64,000 nucleotides of DNA from CAYJPA01 sp964371945 (GTDB lineage: Bacteria; Chloroflexota; Chloroflexia; Thermomicrobiales; UBA6265), in contig CAYJPA010000008.1 in NCBI GenBank assembly GCA_964371945.1, positions 1-64,000 of the forward strand, read 5' to 3'. A model generated the notes under the pieces. That model was not told the DNA's origin. It did no database searches and saw only the letters and a list, made by a program, of their open reading frames with translations. The translations under genes were made by a program, and so were the position numbers. How positions within the stretch are numbered: the stretch's first letter is position 1; each line of letters begins with the position of its first letter. Below, piece after piece: positions 15,830-25,509 of the stretch.

Positions 15830-17347
15830 CTAGGTGGTCGAGATCAGATCCGTGATGCGCGCGGCGGCATCGTCCGCGGCCTCTTGCACGCTCATCGTCT
15901 CGGTGAGTGCGTTCTGGATCATCTCCGGAACGATGATGTTCATGATCTCGGTTGCTTCCGGCACGACCGGGAAGGGCACGCCGTACGGCAACATGGCGGT
16001 GGTCACTTCCAGGAAGCGAATCTCCGCGAGCCGCTGCTTCATCCATTCGGTCTCGAAACCGCGAAGATTCGCCGGGTTCGAGTCGGTCCAGTTGTTCTTG
16101 AGCGCCCACTCAGGCGAGGTCAATGCGGCGACAAGAGCCTTTGACCCTTCGGCATTGACCGGTCCGCCATGGGCCTCTTCCGTGAAGATGTGCGCGTTCG
16201 AGCCGCCGAAGACGACGGAGCGGCGAACGGGGCCTTCCGGAATCAGGCCGTACGCCATGTTGTCGACTACACCCTGCGCCACCGCGATCTCGTCTCCCTC
16301 GGCCGACGCCAGCTTCTGTTGCATGGTGGCGTATTCCGACGGGTGGGAGATGACCATCGCGAGTTGACCCGAGATGAACAAATCCTGGTTCTCGGTCTGG
16401 GTGTTGGTCAATGCGGAGGTCGGCACCGAGCGATCACGCACGTACATGTCGTACAGGTTCTGCAACGCGGCGACGCCACCCTCGTTGTTGATCATGGTGG
16501 TCTTCATCGTTGGATTCGACTCGGCCTCGTCCAGCGCGCTTGATCCGTATGCCCAGAGCATCGGCATGAAGCGGAACGGCGTGTTGCCGGCGTTGACCTT
16601 TGCCACCAATCCGTACCCAAAGGCGCCCGTCGTGTCCTTGATCTGCTTGGAGTATGCGACGACGTCGGCCCAGGTCGCCGGCGGGTTCTCGGGATCGAGT
16701 CCGGCTTCCGCGAAGAGCGACTTGTTCCAGATGAAAGCCATCGTCTCATTGTTGGTCGGGATACCGTAGTACTTGCCCTCCCAGGTCACGGACTTCAGCG
16801 CGCCCTCCCAGAAGAGCTCTTTGCTGAGGTTGAAATCCTCGAGCTTGATCTCCTGGAGCTGGCCGCGAGCGGCGAACTCCACGCCCCACAAGATCGGGAA
16901 CTTGGCAACATCCGGCGCGGCGCCGCCCGCGGCCGCGGTTCGGGCCTTGTCCAGCAGGTCGTTATAGCCCTCGTTCTGATTGTTGAGCGTGAGGTTCGGA
17001 TAGTAGGTTTTGAAGGTGTCCTGGAACTCCTGATAGATGTCCTTCATGATCTGCGGAGTGGACTCGACCGGTCCCACGTTCCAATACGTCACCTCGCCGG
17101 TGGCCGCCTCGGGCGGAACCAGCGCGTGCAGCTCGGCCGCGGTATCGACGGTGATCGTACCGGCGAGTGCATTGATCGTTTCGGTGTTCCACTTGGTTGG
17201 GTCGACGCCTGTCTTGGCGATCGCGTCGGAGTCCTGGGCAAATGCGCTTCGCCCGAACGCGGCCACACCGGCAAGACCGGCGGCGCCGCCGAGCAATGAG
17301 CGGCGGCTGAGATTTTTGAGGTCGAATCGGTCAAATCGAGATGTCAT
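15830..17347 (-). CDS. Sugar ABC transporter solute-binding protein, Tat-exported
   Basis: A 505-residue extracytoplasmic binding protein. The signal has a twin-arginine motif LSRRSLLGG, a hydrophobic stretch and cleavage near AFAQD. The mature part has features of family 1 binding proteins: DLLDKARTAAAGGAAPDV, a KYYGIPTNN hinge and WNKSLFAEAGLDPENPPATW. ATG 17347 with GAGAGGAAA upstream; the longer frame to 17560 is rejected. First gene of the operon binding protein, permease, permease, ATPase, dehydratase. The ligand is unknown, but the downstream dehydratase suggests a sugar or sugar acid. Confidence 0.9.
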   Translation of the reverse strand: MTSRFDRFDLKNLSRRSLLGGAAGLAGVAAFGRSAFAQDSDAIAKTGVDPTKWNTETINALAGTITVDTAAELHALVPPEAATGEVTYWNVGPVESTPQIMKDIYQEFQDTFKTYYPNLTLNNQNEGYNDLLDKARTAAAGGAAPDVAKFPILWGVEFAARGQLQEIKLEDFNLSKELFWEGALKSVTWEGKYYGIPTNNETMAFIWNKSLFAEAGLDPENPPATWADVVAYSKQIKDTTGAFGYGLVAKVNAGNTPFRFMPMLWAYGSSALDEAESNPTMKTTMINNEGGVAALQNLYDMYVRDRSVPTSALTNTQTENQDLFISGQLAMVISHPSEYATMQQKLASAEGDEIAVAQGVVDNMAYGLIPEGPVRRSVVFGGSNAHIFTEEAHGGPVNAEGSKALVAALTSPEWALKNNWTDSNPANLRGFETEWMKQRLAEIRFLEVTTAMLPYGVPFPVVPEATEIMNIIVPEMIQNALTETMSVQEAADDAAARITDLISTT

Positions 17348-17530
17348 CGGTCGGTTTCCTCTCACTCTACGTCGAGTAGATTCGCTTCCGTGCCGTTGGA
17401 GAATTACCCGTTCATGCACATTGATAGACGGGACAATGCAGGTGGGGAACCTCCTTTCGGGAATGCTGCATTCAAGAGGTTGTGGCCAAATTGTCGAGTC
17501 GTCCGTCCGCCGGACAACAGTGGGTGGCTC

Positions 17531-17560
17531 ATACAACCATTTTGTGGCAATTCCTGTCAA
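17531..17560 (-). promoter_or_regulatory. Candidate sigma-70-type promoter of importer operon 1
   Basis: On the minus strand, TTGACA (17560-17555) is followed after 18 bases by TTGTAT (17536-17531). The -35 is perfect and the -10 poor. It would give a leader of about 180 bases before the binding-protein ATG at 17347. No operator was recognised. Confidence 0.4.
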
Positions 17561-17866
17561 GTTAGCGCAGGCGATTATGCAACCCGCGGAGCCGGTGCTG
17601 CATCCTGTTGACGCCTAGCTGAAATTTTCCGGTGGGCCGGTTGGAAACCAGCAAAGGAACGGTCATCCCATGCGATGACGTCATGTTTAACAAATGCGAG
17701 CCGGCGGACGTCATGGCCCGGTTTGCCGGCGACAACGACATCCAGCAACCCCTCCAGTCGAAGACGGCAAGCAGGCGTACTCCGACTACGTTGAGCACCG
17801 GAACGTGATCCAGATCGTGCTTGAATAGCTGGCCGACCCCAATTCGATGTCTTGGCCGCTGCCGGA
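17561..17866. other. Stretch with possible gene remnants only
   Basis: No intact gene. On the plus strand, about 17640-17828, one frame reads KGTVIPCDDVMFNKCEPADV, then ARFAGDND, and after a shift of frame continues DGKQAYSDYVEHRNVIQIVLE-like sequence to a stop. This looks like the end of a decayed protein that I do not recognise. It begins a region of broken genes reaching to about 21.3 kb. Confidence 0.3.
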
Positions 17867-18554
17867 TCAGGCAGGCACCTCGCCAATCTGCCCGATCGCA
17901 TCGAGCAGCCAGCGGTCGTCGACGAGCCTGAATGCGGCGTAGAGCGTGGCGTCTACACCAACTGTGCCGTCAACGAAAAGCAGGATCCGGCCGTCAGGGA
18001 GGACGCGGACATCTCGATCTCATCGATTCGCGCTAGGTCTTGTTCTTCCGGCAGCGCGGGTGTGGCCGCGAAACTGGCGGTCAGGCTGGCTCCCATTGCT
18101 GCCAGATCTTCGTCCATCGGAGCCTTCCAGATACCGCCGAACGCGGTCGTCATTCCTTGGATAAAACCATGATTCCCCGTGGCGAGAAGCAGGCGAAAAA
18201 GCGTGGAAAGTCGCCGGCGTTGTGGCAGGCTATGGCCGTCCACATGGCTGCCGATACAGCATCGAGCTCCTCTTCGTTCGGTTCACCACCGGTGGGCAGA
18301 TCGGTTTCGCTCGGCGTCACAATCGGAAACGACGCCAACTCGGACCCGGAGAGAGGCTGACGAAGTGCGTCGACGATGTCCGCTACTTCGGCCCGATTGA
18401 TGATGCAGTCTCCCGCGGGCGGTGTCCCGATCCAGGAGGTCGCTTTCCCGCTCAGCGTTGGTGTTGTGTCCTGAGCGGTCACCGGGGCGATTTTGCTCAG
18501 CGAAAAGGCAATCAAAATGGCGGCCGGCATTGCGCGAGCGATGAAACAGCACAT
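17867..18554 (-). pseudogene. Frameshifted gene for a secreted protein of unknown function
   Basis: The minus strand starts with a signal-peptide-like MCCFIARAMPAAILIAFSLS and APVTAQD, then AEVADIVDALRQPL. The frame is lost near 18190 and continues in a second frame as TGNHGFIQGMTTAFGGIWKA to about ARIDEIE near 18010. It then moves to a third frame with VRVLPDGRILLFVDGTVGVD and ends DAIGQIGEVPA at TGA 17867. Two frameshifts make it a pseudogene or a poorly assembled gene near the contig end. The protein would be about 225 residues, secreted, perhaps with a SnoaL-like C-terminal part. Confidence 0.6.
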
Positions 18555-18685
18555 GGGGATCCCCTACTGCTCTTGTGAATCCGCGAGTTGGCCGGCGACC
18601 GGGAAATGAGTTGTTTGTAACGATACTGTCTCACTTGGCTGAGTCAAGTGATTGTCGGCGTTTGAGCCCTCAGCACCCCACAAGC

Positions 18686-19416
18686 CTGAACAGTTACTGG
18701 TGTTACACCGGACCCCTGGACAAAGCGGATTCGGTCTTCGCCCCGATCCGAAGTCTGTTCGGCCCTCCTGCCCTGGATTGGGTTGGTCCGATTCCGCATC
18801 CGGCCTTGCAGGGAATGTTCGATCCAATCTACCCGCCGGGTCATCATCAGTATTGGAAGGACGACTTCGTCAACGAGATTTCGGACGAGGCAATCGCCCG
18901 TCACGCCGAGTTCGGCAACACACTTCCGACTCCGCAAGCTACGATGCATCTCTATCCGATCGATAGCGCGGGCGTCAGTCCAGATCCGGCCGGCAACCAG
19001 CAGATGATCGCCTGGACCAGGGCGTNNNNNNNNNNNNNNNNNNNNNNNNNNNNNNNNNNNNNNNNNNNNNNNNNNNNNNNNNNNNNNNNNNNNNNNNNNN
19101 NNNNNNNNNNNNNNNNNNNNNNNNNGGCGTCAGTCCAGATCCGGCCGGCAACCAGCAGATGATCGCCTGGACCAGGGCGTACTGGGCGGCGTTGCATCCC
19201 TACTCGGCCGGCGGCGCCTTTGTGAACATGATGATGGACTCGGCCGATGAGGGGCAGGATCGGGTTCGGGCGTCGTACGGCGCCAACTATGATCGGTTGG
19301 CCGCAATCAAGGCCAAATACGACCCCTCAAATCTCTTTCGGGTGAACCAAAACATCAAACCAGCCTGGTCACCCGGGGTAACGCCGGTCTTCCTGACAGT
19401 TCAGGGAGACCGGTGA
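18686..19416 (+). pseudogene. C-terminal half of an FAD-linked oxidoreductase (BBE type), 5'-truncated and split by the gap
   Basis: The frame reads LNSYWCYTGPLDKADSVFAP, YWKDDFVNEISDEAIARHAE, an MHLYPIDS block, then after the gap AYWAALHPYSAGGAFVNMMM, NYDRLAAIKAKYDPSNLFRV and NQNIKP. These are the C-terminal substrate and berberine-bridge-like (BBE) parts of FAD-dependent oxidases. The FAD-binding domain and start codon are absent: upstream sequence does not continue the family. Part of the family pattern is also missing around the gap. The gene is a remnant, made worse by the assembly gap. Confidence 0.65.
19026..19125. other. Assembly gap of 100 N, flanked by an identical 55-base sequence
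   Basis: Exactly 100 N. The 55 bases before it (18971-19025) are identical to the 55 bases after it (19126-19180). That is the mark of two contigs whose ends overlap by one assembly k-mer and were joined by a default-length gap. The real distance is unknown and may be nil. Confidence 0.95.
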
Positions 19417-19772
19417 TTTCGTTGTTGCCACAATCGAAGATCGCGTTTTGTCACGGTGTCGTCGTGACTGATCGAACGCTCGTACAACCAGTTGTGAATA
19501 TCGAAGGCGAACATGTGGCGCTGGGTCCGATTCGCCGCGAGCTCGTTCGGTTCTCCACGCGCTGGCGCAACGAGTTCATCACCGCACACTCACTCGATTA
19601 CGATCCAGCTCCGGTGACGCTCGGAGCGCGGTCCCTCAAACAAGAGATTCAGCTGCAAATTGAAGAAAACGACCGGATCGAAGGAAGGAAGGCCGCTCCT
19701 GGCAAGGCATCACGCACCAACCCGCTGACGAAGTCGCGGTCGAGTGTGTGCCCAAGATTTCGAAAGAAGTGA
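19413..19772 (+). pseudogene. Degenerate GNAT-like acetyltransferase N-terminal remnant
   Basis: The frame begins with a GTG overlapping the oxidoreductase stop, preceded by AGGGAG. The conserved-looking part is VVNIEGEHVALGPIRRELV, then STRWRNEFITAHSLDYDPAP and VTLGARS, which resembles the start of GNAT N-acetyltransferases (strand, then RRELV..Y..W.N). After about 19690 the sequence degenerates and the acetyl-CoA-binding part is missing. Probably a decayed gene. Confidence 0.4.
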
Positions 19773-20341
19773 CTCTTCGGCACCAGACCGTTCAGCGAGA
19801 CCGAAGTCGGTTCGCCGAATCGAAAGATCACCTCTCAACGCATGCCGGGTTTACTGTTCTGCTGGAATCCGATGAGTCCATGCCTGACGGCAAGAGGCTC
19901 AGTCGCCACGCCTGGACGGGGGACTGCAGTCTGTTGATCTCGGAGACGCTGGTGAGTGGCGGGTTCGCGACCGTGAAATCGGATGATCACAGCTTCCAGG
20001 CAATGTTGGCAGGGGCGCAATTGAAGGCAAAATCGCAGCCAGCCGGGCTGTGGGCGGAGTGCGTCTCCGATGAAGAACCCCAGATTGCCCTGGACGACGC
20101 ACCGGTTTCAGACGCTGACCGGGCGTATCTGGTTGGATTGCAAGAAGATCTCGAGCTTCTGGAGATCAGTTTGCTGCTCATCGGTCCGGCACTTCAAGAT
20201 GGAGTTGTTCAGGATTCCGAGCGCCAACTGTTGGGAACCGTGCTGGTCGGCGTCGGCGTTACCGATGTGGCAGTACAAATCACAACAAGTAAAGTCGTTA
20301 TCTACTCAGATTTTCGTGCAGCGAGCTTCGGGCCAAGCTAG
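19748..20341 (+). pseudogene. Degenerate thermonuclease-like (SNase) gene with extra C-terminal domain
   Basis: The open frame contains a weak staphylococcal-nuclease-like block: GKRLSRHAWTGDCSLLISET, LVSGGFATVKS and LAGAQLKAKSQPAGLWAEC, the usual end of that domain with the final Leu-Trp. A helical part follows (DADRAYLVGLQEDLELLEIS and LLIGPALQDG). The N-terminal strands and the first catalytic arginine region cannot be recognised, and no good start is present. It looks truncated and degraded. Confidence 0.45.
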
Positions 20342-20415
20342 AGTCTGGAGCTCGCCGCTGCTCGCCGCACGCGGTCGTCCTATTTGTCCCTGGACCACGG
20401 TATGACTTGAGCCGA

Positions 20416-20769
20416 TCAGGATTCGGCCATCGTCAACATGAGACCGCTAAGCGCCGTGCTCAACGCGCCAAAATCGAGCGGATCGTGCGATAGCAACGTG
20501 ACGGCATGAATCATCCCGCCTGATCCGTCCAACATGAAGTGTAGAGACTTCCGATCGTCGACGGTTTTGACCTTCGCGATCGTGGCCGTCATCGGCTCGA
20601 GCTCCAGCCCGAGCTCGACCGCTGGGAAGCGCTCCTTCATCGTCGCGCGGTACCACTTGGCCCACTCGACGCCGGTCACCGGACGCGCCAAACCGTTGCC
20701 CTGGACCTTTTCGATGTCCAAATCCGAACCTTCACTCACCGCTGTCTGGATCCCGCCGGCAACGGCTGG
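20416..20769 (-). pseudogene. C-terminal remnant of an unknown protein
   Basis: The minus frame from about 20769 reads SEGSDLDIEKVQGNGLARPV, VEWAKWYRATMKERFPAVEL and DRKSLHFMLDGSGGMIHAVT, ending LMLTMAES at TGA 20416. It has a regular alpha/beta look, but no credible start: upstream sequence is low-complexity and proline/arginine-rich. Not recognised; probably the 3' end of a decayed gene. Confidence 0.4.
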
Positions 20770-21334
20770 CGGTGAGCGCCTGTATGAATCGCGTCTGGAT
20801 GGAGTCAACGGCTTATCCTCTTTCCAATTAAGGGGGGCGGGGCGGTCCAGGTGACCGCCCCGGGGATCGCATCGGTTTCGGCCTTGCCGCAACGGCGGTT
20901 GTATCCACCACACCGACGAGGGCAGTGAAGCGATCGCGGGCGTTCGGCACATTCCAGACGTCCGTGGTGCTGGATGAATTGCGAGCCATGCGCGCTAACG
21001 CGGCGCAAACCGAAATCACAGCCAGCGGCGCATCGGCGGACGAGATCGGGTGGCCCGAATGGCTGATGGAGAACCGTCCTCCCGCTCCTTGGTCGGGATT
21101 TGACTCATCGTTCGCCGCGAACAACACAGTGGTGGGGAAGAACACCAGCTGCCGTTATGTCGATATAACAGAGGATTAGTGTGCCTGCATGATGAACTCG
21201 TCACCCGTGGAATCACGGACTCCGGCTGATGTTGGCAAGGAATGAAACTCACCGCGATCGCGTCCGAGCCGGGGTACAGGAAAACAGCCTGTTGCGCACA
21301 AGATCCCGACACCGTCCTCAATTCCTGACCGCAT
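20770..21334. other. Stretch with no intact gene
   Basis: No confident gene. On the plus strand about 20975-21179, a frame ending at TAG 21177-21179 reads RANAAQTEITASGASADEIG, WPEWLMENRPPAPW and SCRYVDITED, perhaps a protein end. A GC-rich inverted repeat (GGGGCGG...CCGCCCC) is at about 20831-20862 and may be an old terminator. Confidence 0.3.
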
Positions 21335-21586
21335 CTACGCCATATCTGAGTGCATGGTCGCTTCGGCCGGAAGTGAAAGTTCGATCGGGATGGAGTGCGC
21401 CATTAACTGGCGCACATGGAATGCGACTGCTTCAAGCTCATGCGCGATCGCATCGAATCGTGCCGATTGATCGGCGCGAACGCCCGATCGTCGTACGAGG
21501 TCGAGTTGGAGTTTGGCGACGGTCAAGCCGTCCCAGATCTTCAGGGCAACGCGTTCGCTTGGGTCGGGACAAAGCAGTGAACTCAT
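21335..21586 (-). CDS. Small helical protein of unknown function
   Basis: An 83-residue protein predicted to be mostly helical (ERVALKIWDGLTVAKLQLDL and ARFDAIAHELEAVAFHVRQL), without signal or membrane segment. I chose ATG 21586 because GGAG lies five bases upstream; the frame is open to 21643 from a TTG. I do not recognise it. Codon use fits a real gene, but it sits at the edge of a degraded region. Confidence 0.4.
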   Translation of the reverse strand: MSSLLCPDPSERVALKIWDGLTVAKLQLDLVRRSGVRADQSARFDAIAHELEAVAFHVRQLMAHSIPIELSLPAEATMHSDMA

Positions 21587-21943
21587 ACGGGCTCCGCTCA
21601 ACAACTTCAATGGGTCGCCAGTCGCACGGTCACTATCCTCCAACCAAATGTGAATGTCATGACGTTTCCGTCATGTGATTATCACCCAGGCTAGAAATCG
21701 ATGAACGCCGGAGCTCAGAACATGGCTGTTGGCGCGGATACGGACGTGATGCGGAAGTGAACCTCTGACGGCGTCCTACCAGAACCAGTGCGCTTCCGGG
21801 AACCAGAAAATCGTCAATAATCCAACGAGGGGGGCGCAATCCTCCAAAAAGGAGTACCAAGCCTGCGTTGTCAATGAGCAATGCTGCACGGCTCATGGGC
21901 GAAGTTCGATCTCCGCGGGAAAAACACGGGGAGAACAAATCCG

Positions 21944-22666
21944 GTGCGTGATCGCATTCCAAAACTCACGCACGTGAGGGAGCGTTGGCAGGAACTTCGC
22001 TGTTCCCCGCTTGGGCACATCTTGGGGCTCAATATCGATTGCCCCGGGGATGTCATCATTTCCGACGATACGATTGATCTCGAAATCCCGCCCACGGGAC
22101 TGCACACGATCGACCGCCGGCTCGCGCTCGCCCTTCATCGCCGGTCCAGTCCGCGACTGTCGTGGCTGATGCGGCGGTCGACCGATCTCGCGTCCGGCCA
22201 GATCGCGCTCCCGATCGCGATCGCGCTCGTGGTCTGGGAAGTTCGTAGCGGCAAGCCAAAAGCCGCGCGAATCACCGCGATCACCTGGATCGGGGGACTG
22301 GCTCTTCATGTCGGGGTTAAGCTCCTCTACCAGCGGAAACGACCTGCCCTCTTTCCGGCGTTGACGCGCGCGGGCGGCTATTCGCTGCCGAGCGGTCATA
22401 CCGTGACGGCGGTCGTGACCTATGGCCTCGCCGCCTCCGCGATCCGGCCGTATCTACCCGAGCGATGGCGGTGGGCGCCGGCAATTGTCGCGACCTCGGT
22501 CGTCACCGCGGTCGGCGCCAGCAGGGTCTACCTCGGCGTGCACTACCCGACCGACGTCGCCGCCGGCGCGCTCATCGGACTCATTTGGTTGGAGGGATCA
22601 TTGAACGCCCTCGAACGAATCGATCACGAGATCGAACGGCGTCTTCACGTGGCGGCACACAGATGA
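21944..22666 (+). CDS. PAP2-family membrane phosphatase
   Basis: About 240 residues with several membrane segments. All three phosphatase motifs are visible in order: KLLYQRKRP (KX6RP), LPSGHT (PSGH) and SRVYLGVHYPTD (SRX5HX3D). It probably dephosphorylates a lipid such as undecaprenyl pyrophosphate or phosphatidate at the outer face of the membrane. The start is uncertain: GTG 21944 has GGGGAG upstream, while ATG 21881 would add 21 residues. It stands alone after the degraded region. Confidence 0.8.
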   Translation: MRDRIPKLTHVRERWQELRCSPLGHILGLNIDCPGDVIISDDTIDLEIPPTGLHTIDRRLALALHRRSSPRLSWLMRRSTDLASGQIALPIAIALVVWEVRSGKPKAARITAITWIGGLALHVGVKLLYQRKRPALFPALTRAGGYSLPSGHTVTAVVTYGLAASAIRPYLPERWRWAPAIVATSVVTAVGASRVYLGVHYPTDVAAGALIGLIWLEGSLNALERIDHEIERRLHVAAHR

Positions 22667-22943
22667 CCGGGACATCGATTGCGGTTCAGTCCTGACCGCG
22701 GATTCCGAACGTTGGCGCAACGGCGCCAACGCAATTGGCACAAAGCGAGGGAAGTATTTCCGATCATCGCGAAGGCAAAGACCGCTTCGAGCTGGAGGAC
22801 GAACATGACAACGAAGACCAGTTTAGCCGTCTACCCATGAGTAACGTTGCTCCAAGATCTTGCTTTGTTGCCATTCGGCGAATTCGAGCATCTTGTGGAG
22901 TTTGCTTTGTTTTTCCGCCGATTTCGCCAGAAATTGTTGATTG

Positions 22944-22972
22944 TTGACAATGCGGCAACCTCTGCATAGACT
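22944..22972 (+). promoter_or_regulatory. Candidate sigma-70-type promoter of importer operon 2
   Basis: TTGACA at 22944-22949 is followed after exactly 17 bases by TAGACT at 22967-22972. The -35 is perfect and the -10 matches four of six. It lies about 185 bases before the binding-protein start at 23158, in a 490-base stretch with no gene. Confidence 0.5.
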
Positions 22973-23157
22973 ACGCCCAACTGCACAACGTTAACTTCTT
23001 TCAGCCGCCTCGTCCCGAACTCGCCGTGACCATGCCTGTCGCATACGGTCCGCTCCCGAGATTCGGTGCCGAACTCTGGTAATCGCCAGCAGAAAGGGAG
23101 GACGAGGAGAACGCAAACGGATCGTGGTTATCCGATCAATCGAAGCGGAGGTACTCC

Positions 23158-24456
23158 TTGATTACTCACCGAATAACGCGACGAAAGGTACTTGGATCCC
23201 TGGCCGCCGGCGCCGGAGCGATCTACGCCTACAGCGCAACCGGCCGCGCGTTCGCCCAGGACGCCGAGCACGAGCTAACGTGGGCGACCAACAACCTCGA
23301 AGGCACCGAGCCGGAAATGCTGCAGAAGGTGGCGGACCTCTTCGTCGCCGCCAACCCGACCTACAAGGTCACCGTCCTCAAGTACGACGGCGCCACCTAC
23401 GATCAGAAGCTGCTCGCGGATATCGTGGCCGGCACGCTGCCGGACATCTTCGTGAGCGCCGATGTCTACACCAAACCCTTCTTCGACTCCAATCTGACCG
23501 CCGATCTCGTTCCGCTCGCGGCGGAAGCCAATTTCGACCTCACCAACTTCGACGAGCTCTTCCTTGCGCTGGCCGAGTACGAAGGCAAGATCGGCTTCCT
23601 GCCCCGCGCGGCGGACGTCGTGGTCACCTACTACAACAAGCGGATGTTCGACGAGGCCAGCGTCGCCTATCCCACTCCTGAATGGACCTATGCCGATATG
23701 CTCTCGGCCGCGGAGAAGCTCACGATCAAAGCCGCCGACGGCGCCACGACCCAATACGGTGTGACCGCCGCAACCGACTGGTGGGCCTACTGGGTGCCAA
23801 TGGTCGTCGCTGAAGGTGGCGAGATCCTCAACGCTGAAGGCACAAAGGCGATCTTCAACTCGGAAGCCGGAATCCGCGGCTGGAACGTGATCTTCGACGG
23901 TCTGAAGAATGGTTGGTTCATTCCGCCGTCGGTACAGGACACACTGGGCGGCCCGTGGAACCCATTCGCCGTCGGGCAAGCAGCGATGACCTTCACCGTT
24001 CGGGCGCTGACACCCACCTACCGCGCTCAACTGGTAGACGATTGGGATGTCGAGCTCGTACCCAAGGGAAGCGTCATGCGCAAAACCGGCATGGGAACCC
24101 AGGGGTACGCGATTTCCTCACAGACCAAGGACCCGAGCGCGACCTTCCACCTGCTGCAGTTCATCTTCACGGACGGCATGATCGTCTTCATGCAAGACTA
24201 TCTGACCGTTCCGCCGATCAAGTCGTTCTACGACGATCCGGCGTGGAGAGAGTTGCCGGGCCCGCCGTACAACAATGCGGTCTTCGTCGACGCCACCAAG
24301 GACGCGATGATCCCGCCGCCGCTCCCGTTCTACAGCACGGGCGCCTTCCGGCAGGCGATGCTTGACGGGATCGACGCCGTTCTGCTCGGCCAGATGGAAC
24401 CGGAAGAGGCCGTGAACAGGATGGCAGAAGAAGCGACCCTTTCCCTGCAGGAGTAA
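23158..24456 (+). CDS. Sugar ABC transporter solute-binding protein
   Basis: A 432-residue exported binding protein. The signal has a twin-arginine-like TRRKVLGSLAAG and cleavage near AFAQDA. Family 1 features: LADIVAGTLPDIFVSAD, a KIGFLPRAADV hinge, YYNKRMFDEA and a C-terminal AVNRMAEEATL helix. The start is TTG 23158 with GGAGG six bases upstream; no better start is near. First gene of an operon with two permeases, an isomerase and a dehydrogenase. Ligand unknown. Confidence 0.9.
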   Translation: MITHRITRRKVLGSLAAGAGAIYAYSATGRAFAQDAEHELTWATNNLEGTEPEMLQKVADLFVAANPTYKVTVLKYDGATYDQKLLADIVAGTLPDIFVSADVYTKPFFDSNLTADLVPLAAEANFDLTNFDELFLALAEYEGKIGFLPRAADVVVTYYNKRMFDEASVAYPTPEWTYADMLSAAEKLTIKAADGATTQYGVTAATDWWAYWVPMVVAEGGEILNAEGTKAIFNSEAGIRGWNVIFDGLKNGWFIPPSVQDTLGGPWNPFAVGQAAMTFTVRALTPTYRAQLVDDWDVELVPKGSVMRKTGMGTQGYAISSQTKDPSATFHLLQFIFTDGMIVFMQDYLTVPPIKSFYDDPAWRELPGPPYNNAVFVDATKDAMIPPPLPFYSTGAFRQAMLDGIDAVLLGQMEPEEAVNRMAEEATLSLQE

Positions 24457-24475
24457 CAGCGTAGACGCTTCTCAC

Positions 24476-24505
24476 GGATGGGCGATCAGCAATGATCGCC
24501 CATCC
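24476..24505 (+). promoter_or_regulatory. Perfect hairpin between binding-protein and permease genes (operon 2)
   Basis: GGATGGGCGATCA 24476-24488 and its exact reverse complement 24493-24505 form a 13-base stem with a 4-base loop, 20 bases after the binding-protein stop. Following bases CGTTTGCG hold only a short T run. Like the hairpins in the other operons, it is a likely partial terminator or 3' stabiliser. Confidence 0.7.
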
Positions 24506-24555
24506 CGTTTGCGCTCAAAGACTGGGCGTCTCGCAGCGAAAGGCTCCGCATCTCG

Positions 24556-25509
24556 ATGCACGTCTCCTCTCCTCCATCCGGCGTGGCGGCTGCCCCCGGG
24601 CGCCGGCTCATGAAGTCACGCCGGATCAAGGAAAAGAAGGACTGGAAGGCTGGTCTGTGGGCGCTGCTCTTCCTTGGTCCGAATCTGATCTTGTTCCTAA
24701 TCTTTACGGCATACCCGGTCGGGTATGGACTCTATATCAGTCTTTACAACTACAGCGTGCTCAAACCGAAAAAATGGGTTGGACTCGACAACTACGATCG
24801 ATTTATTCATCACCCTCAAACTCCTGATTTGATCAAGCGGTCAATTTATTACGCGGTCGGCGCCACGGTTCCGTCGGTTATCTTGCCGCTCATCATCGCC
24901 GTGCTGCTCGCGAATGCCGGCGTCACCACGAGATTGTTTCGAGGGCTCTACTTCCTACCGATCGTGACCTCTCCGGTAGCGGCCGCGGCGGTTTGGAAAT
25001 GGATGTATGCCAAGGACTTCGGACTGATCAACTACGGTCTGCGCCGGGTCGGCGGCCAACCCGTGGATTGGCTCTACAACCTCGATTGGGCGATGCCCTC
25101 CGTGATCGTGATGTCGATCTGGCTCCTCTTACCCTTCAATACGATTCTCTACACCGCTGGACTTCAGGAAGTGCCCCGTGATTTGTATGACGCCGCCGCG
25201 GTTGACGGGGCGTCGAAGATTCAGCAATTCTGGGGCATCACGATTCCGCTGATCACGCCGACGACCTTTTTCGTCCTGTTGATCACGATCATCAATGTCC
25301 TGGTGGGCGGGTTCGACGTGATTAACGTCTTGACCCAGGGCGGTCCGCTTCGTAGCACTGACGTGCTGATCTATGACATCTACCAGAACGCATTTGAGAA
25401 TTTCAGAATGGGCTACGCCTCGGCGGAAGCCTATGTCCTCTTCCTCGCCATTCTCCTCGTGACGCTCTTCAATTGGGTGCTGCAAAAACGCTGGGTGCAT
25501 TACTCATGA
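24556..25509 (+). CDS. Sugar ABC transporter permease, MalF type
   Basis: A 317-residue inner-membrane protein with six membrane segments. Markers: FLGPNLILFLIFTAYPVGYG, the VGLDNYDRFI loop and the coupling loop DLYDAAAVDGASKIQQF followed by ITIPLI. ATG 24556 is used; ATG 24610 (MKSRRIKEKK) is a plausible alternative start since the first 18 residues are unusual. It pairs with the next permease, whose ATG overlaps its stop. Confidence 0.9.
   Translation: MHVSSPPSGVAAAPGRRLMKSRRIKEKKDWKAGLWALLFLGPNLILFLIFTAYPVGYGLYISLYNYSVLKPKKWVGLDNYDRFIHHPQTPDLIKRSIYYAVGATVPSVILPLIIAVLLANAGVTTRLFRGLYFLPIVTSPVAAAAVWKWMYAKDFGLINYGLRRVGGQPVDWLYNLDWAMPSVIVMSIWLLLPFNTILYTAGLQEVPRDLYDAAAVDGASKIQQFWGITIPLITPTTFFVLLITIINVLVGGFDVINVLTQGGPLRSTDVLIYDIYQNAFENFRMGYASAEAYVLFLAILLVTLFNWVLQKRWVHYS

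Noticed and set aside
18971..19180. 55-base direct repeat as a biological duplication
   Set aside because: The two copies abut a 100-N gap exactly, which points to contig overlap.
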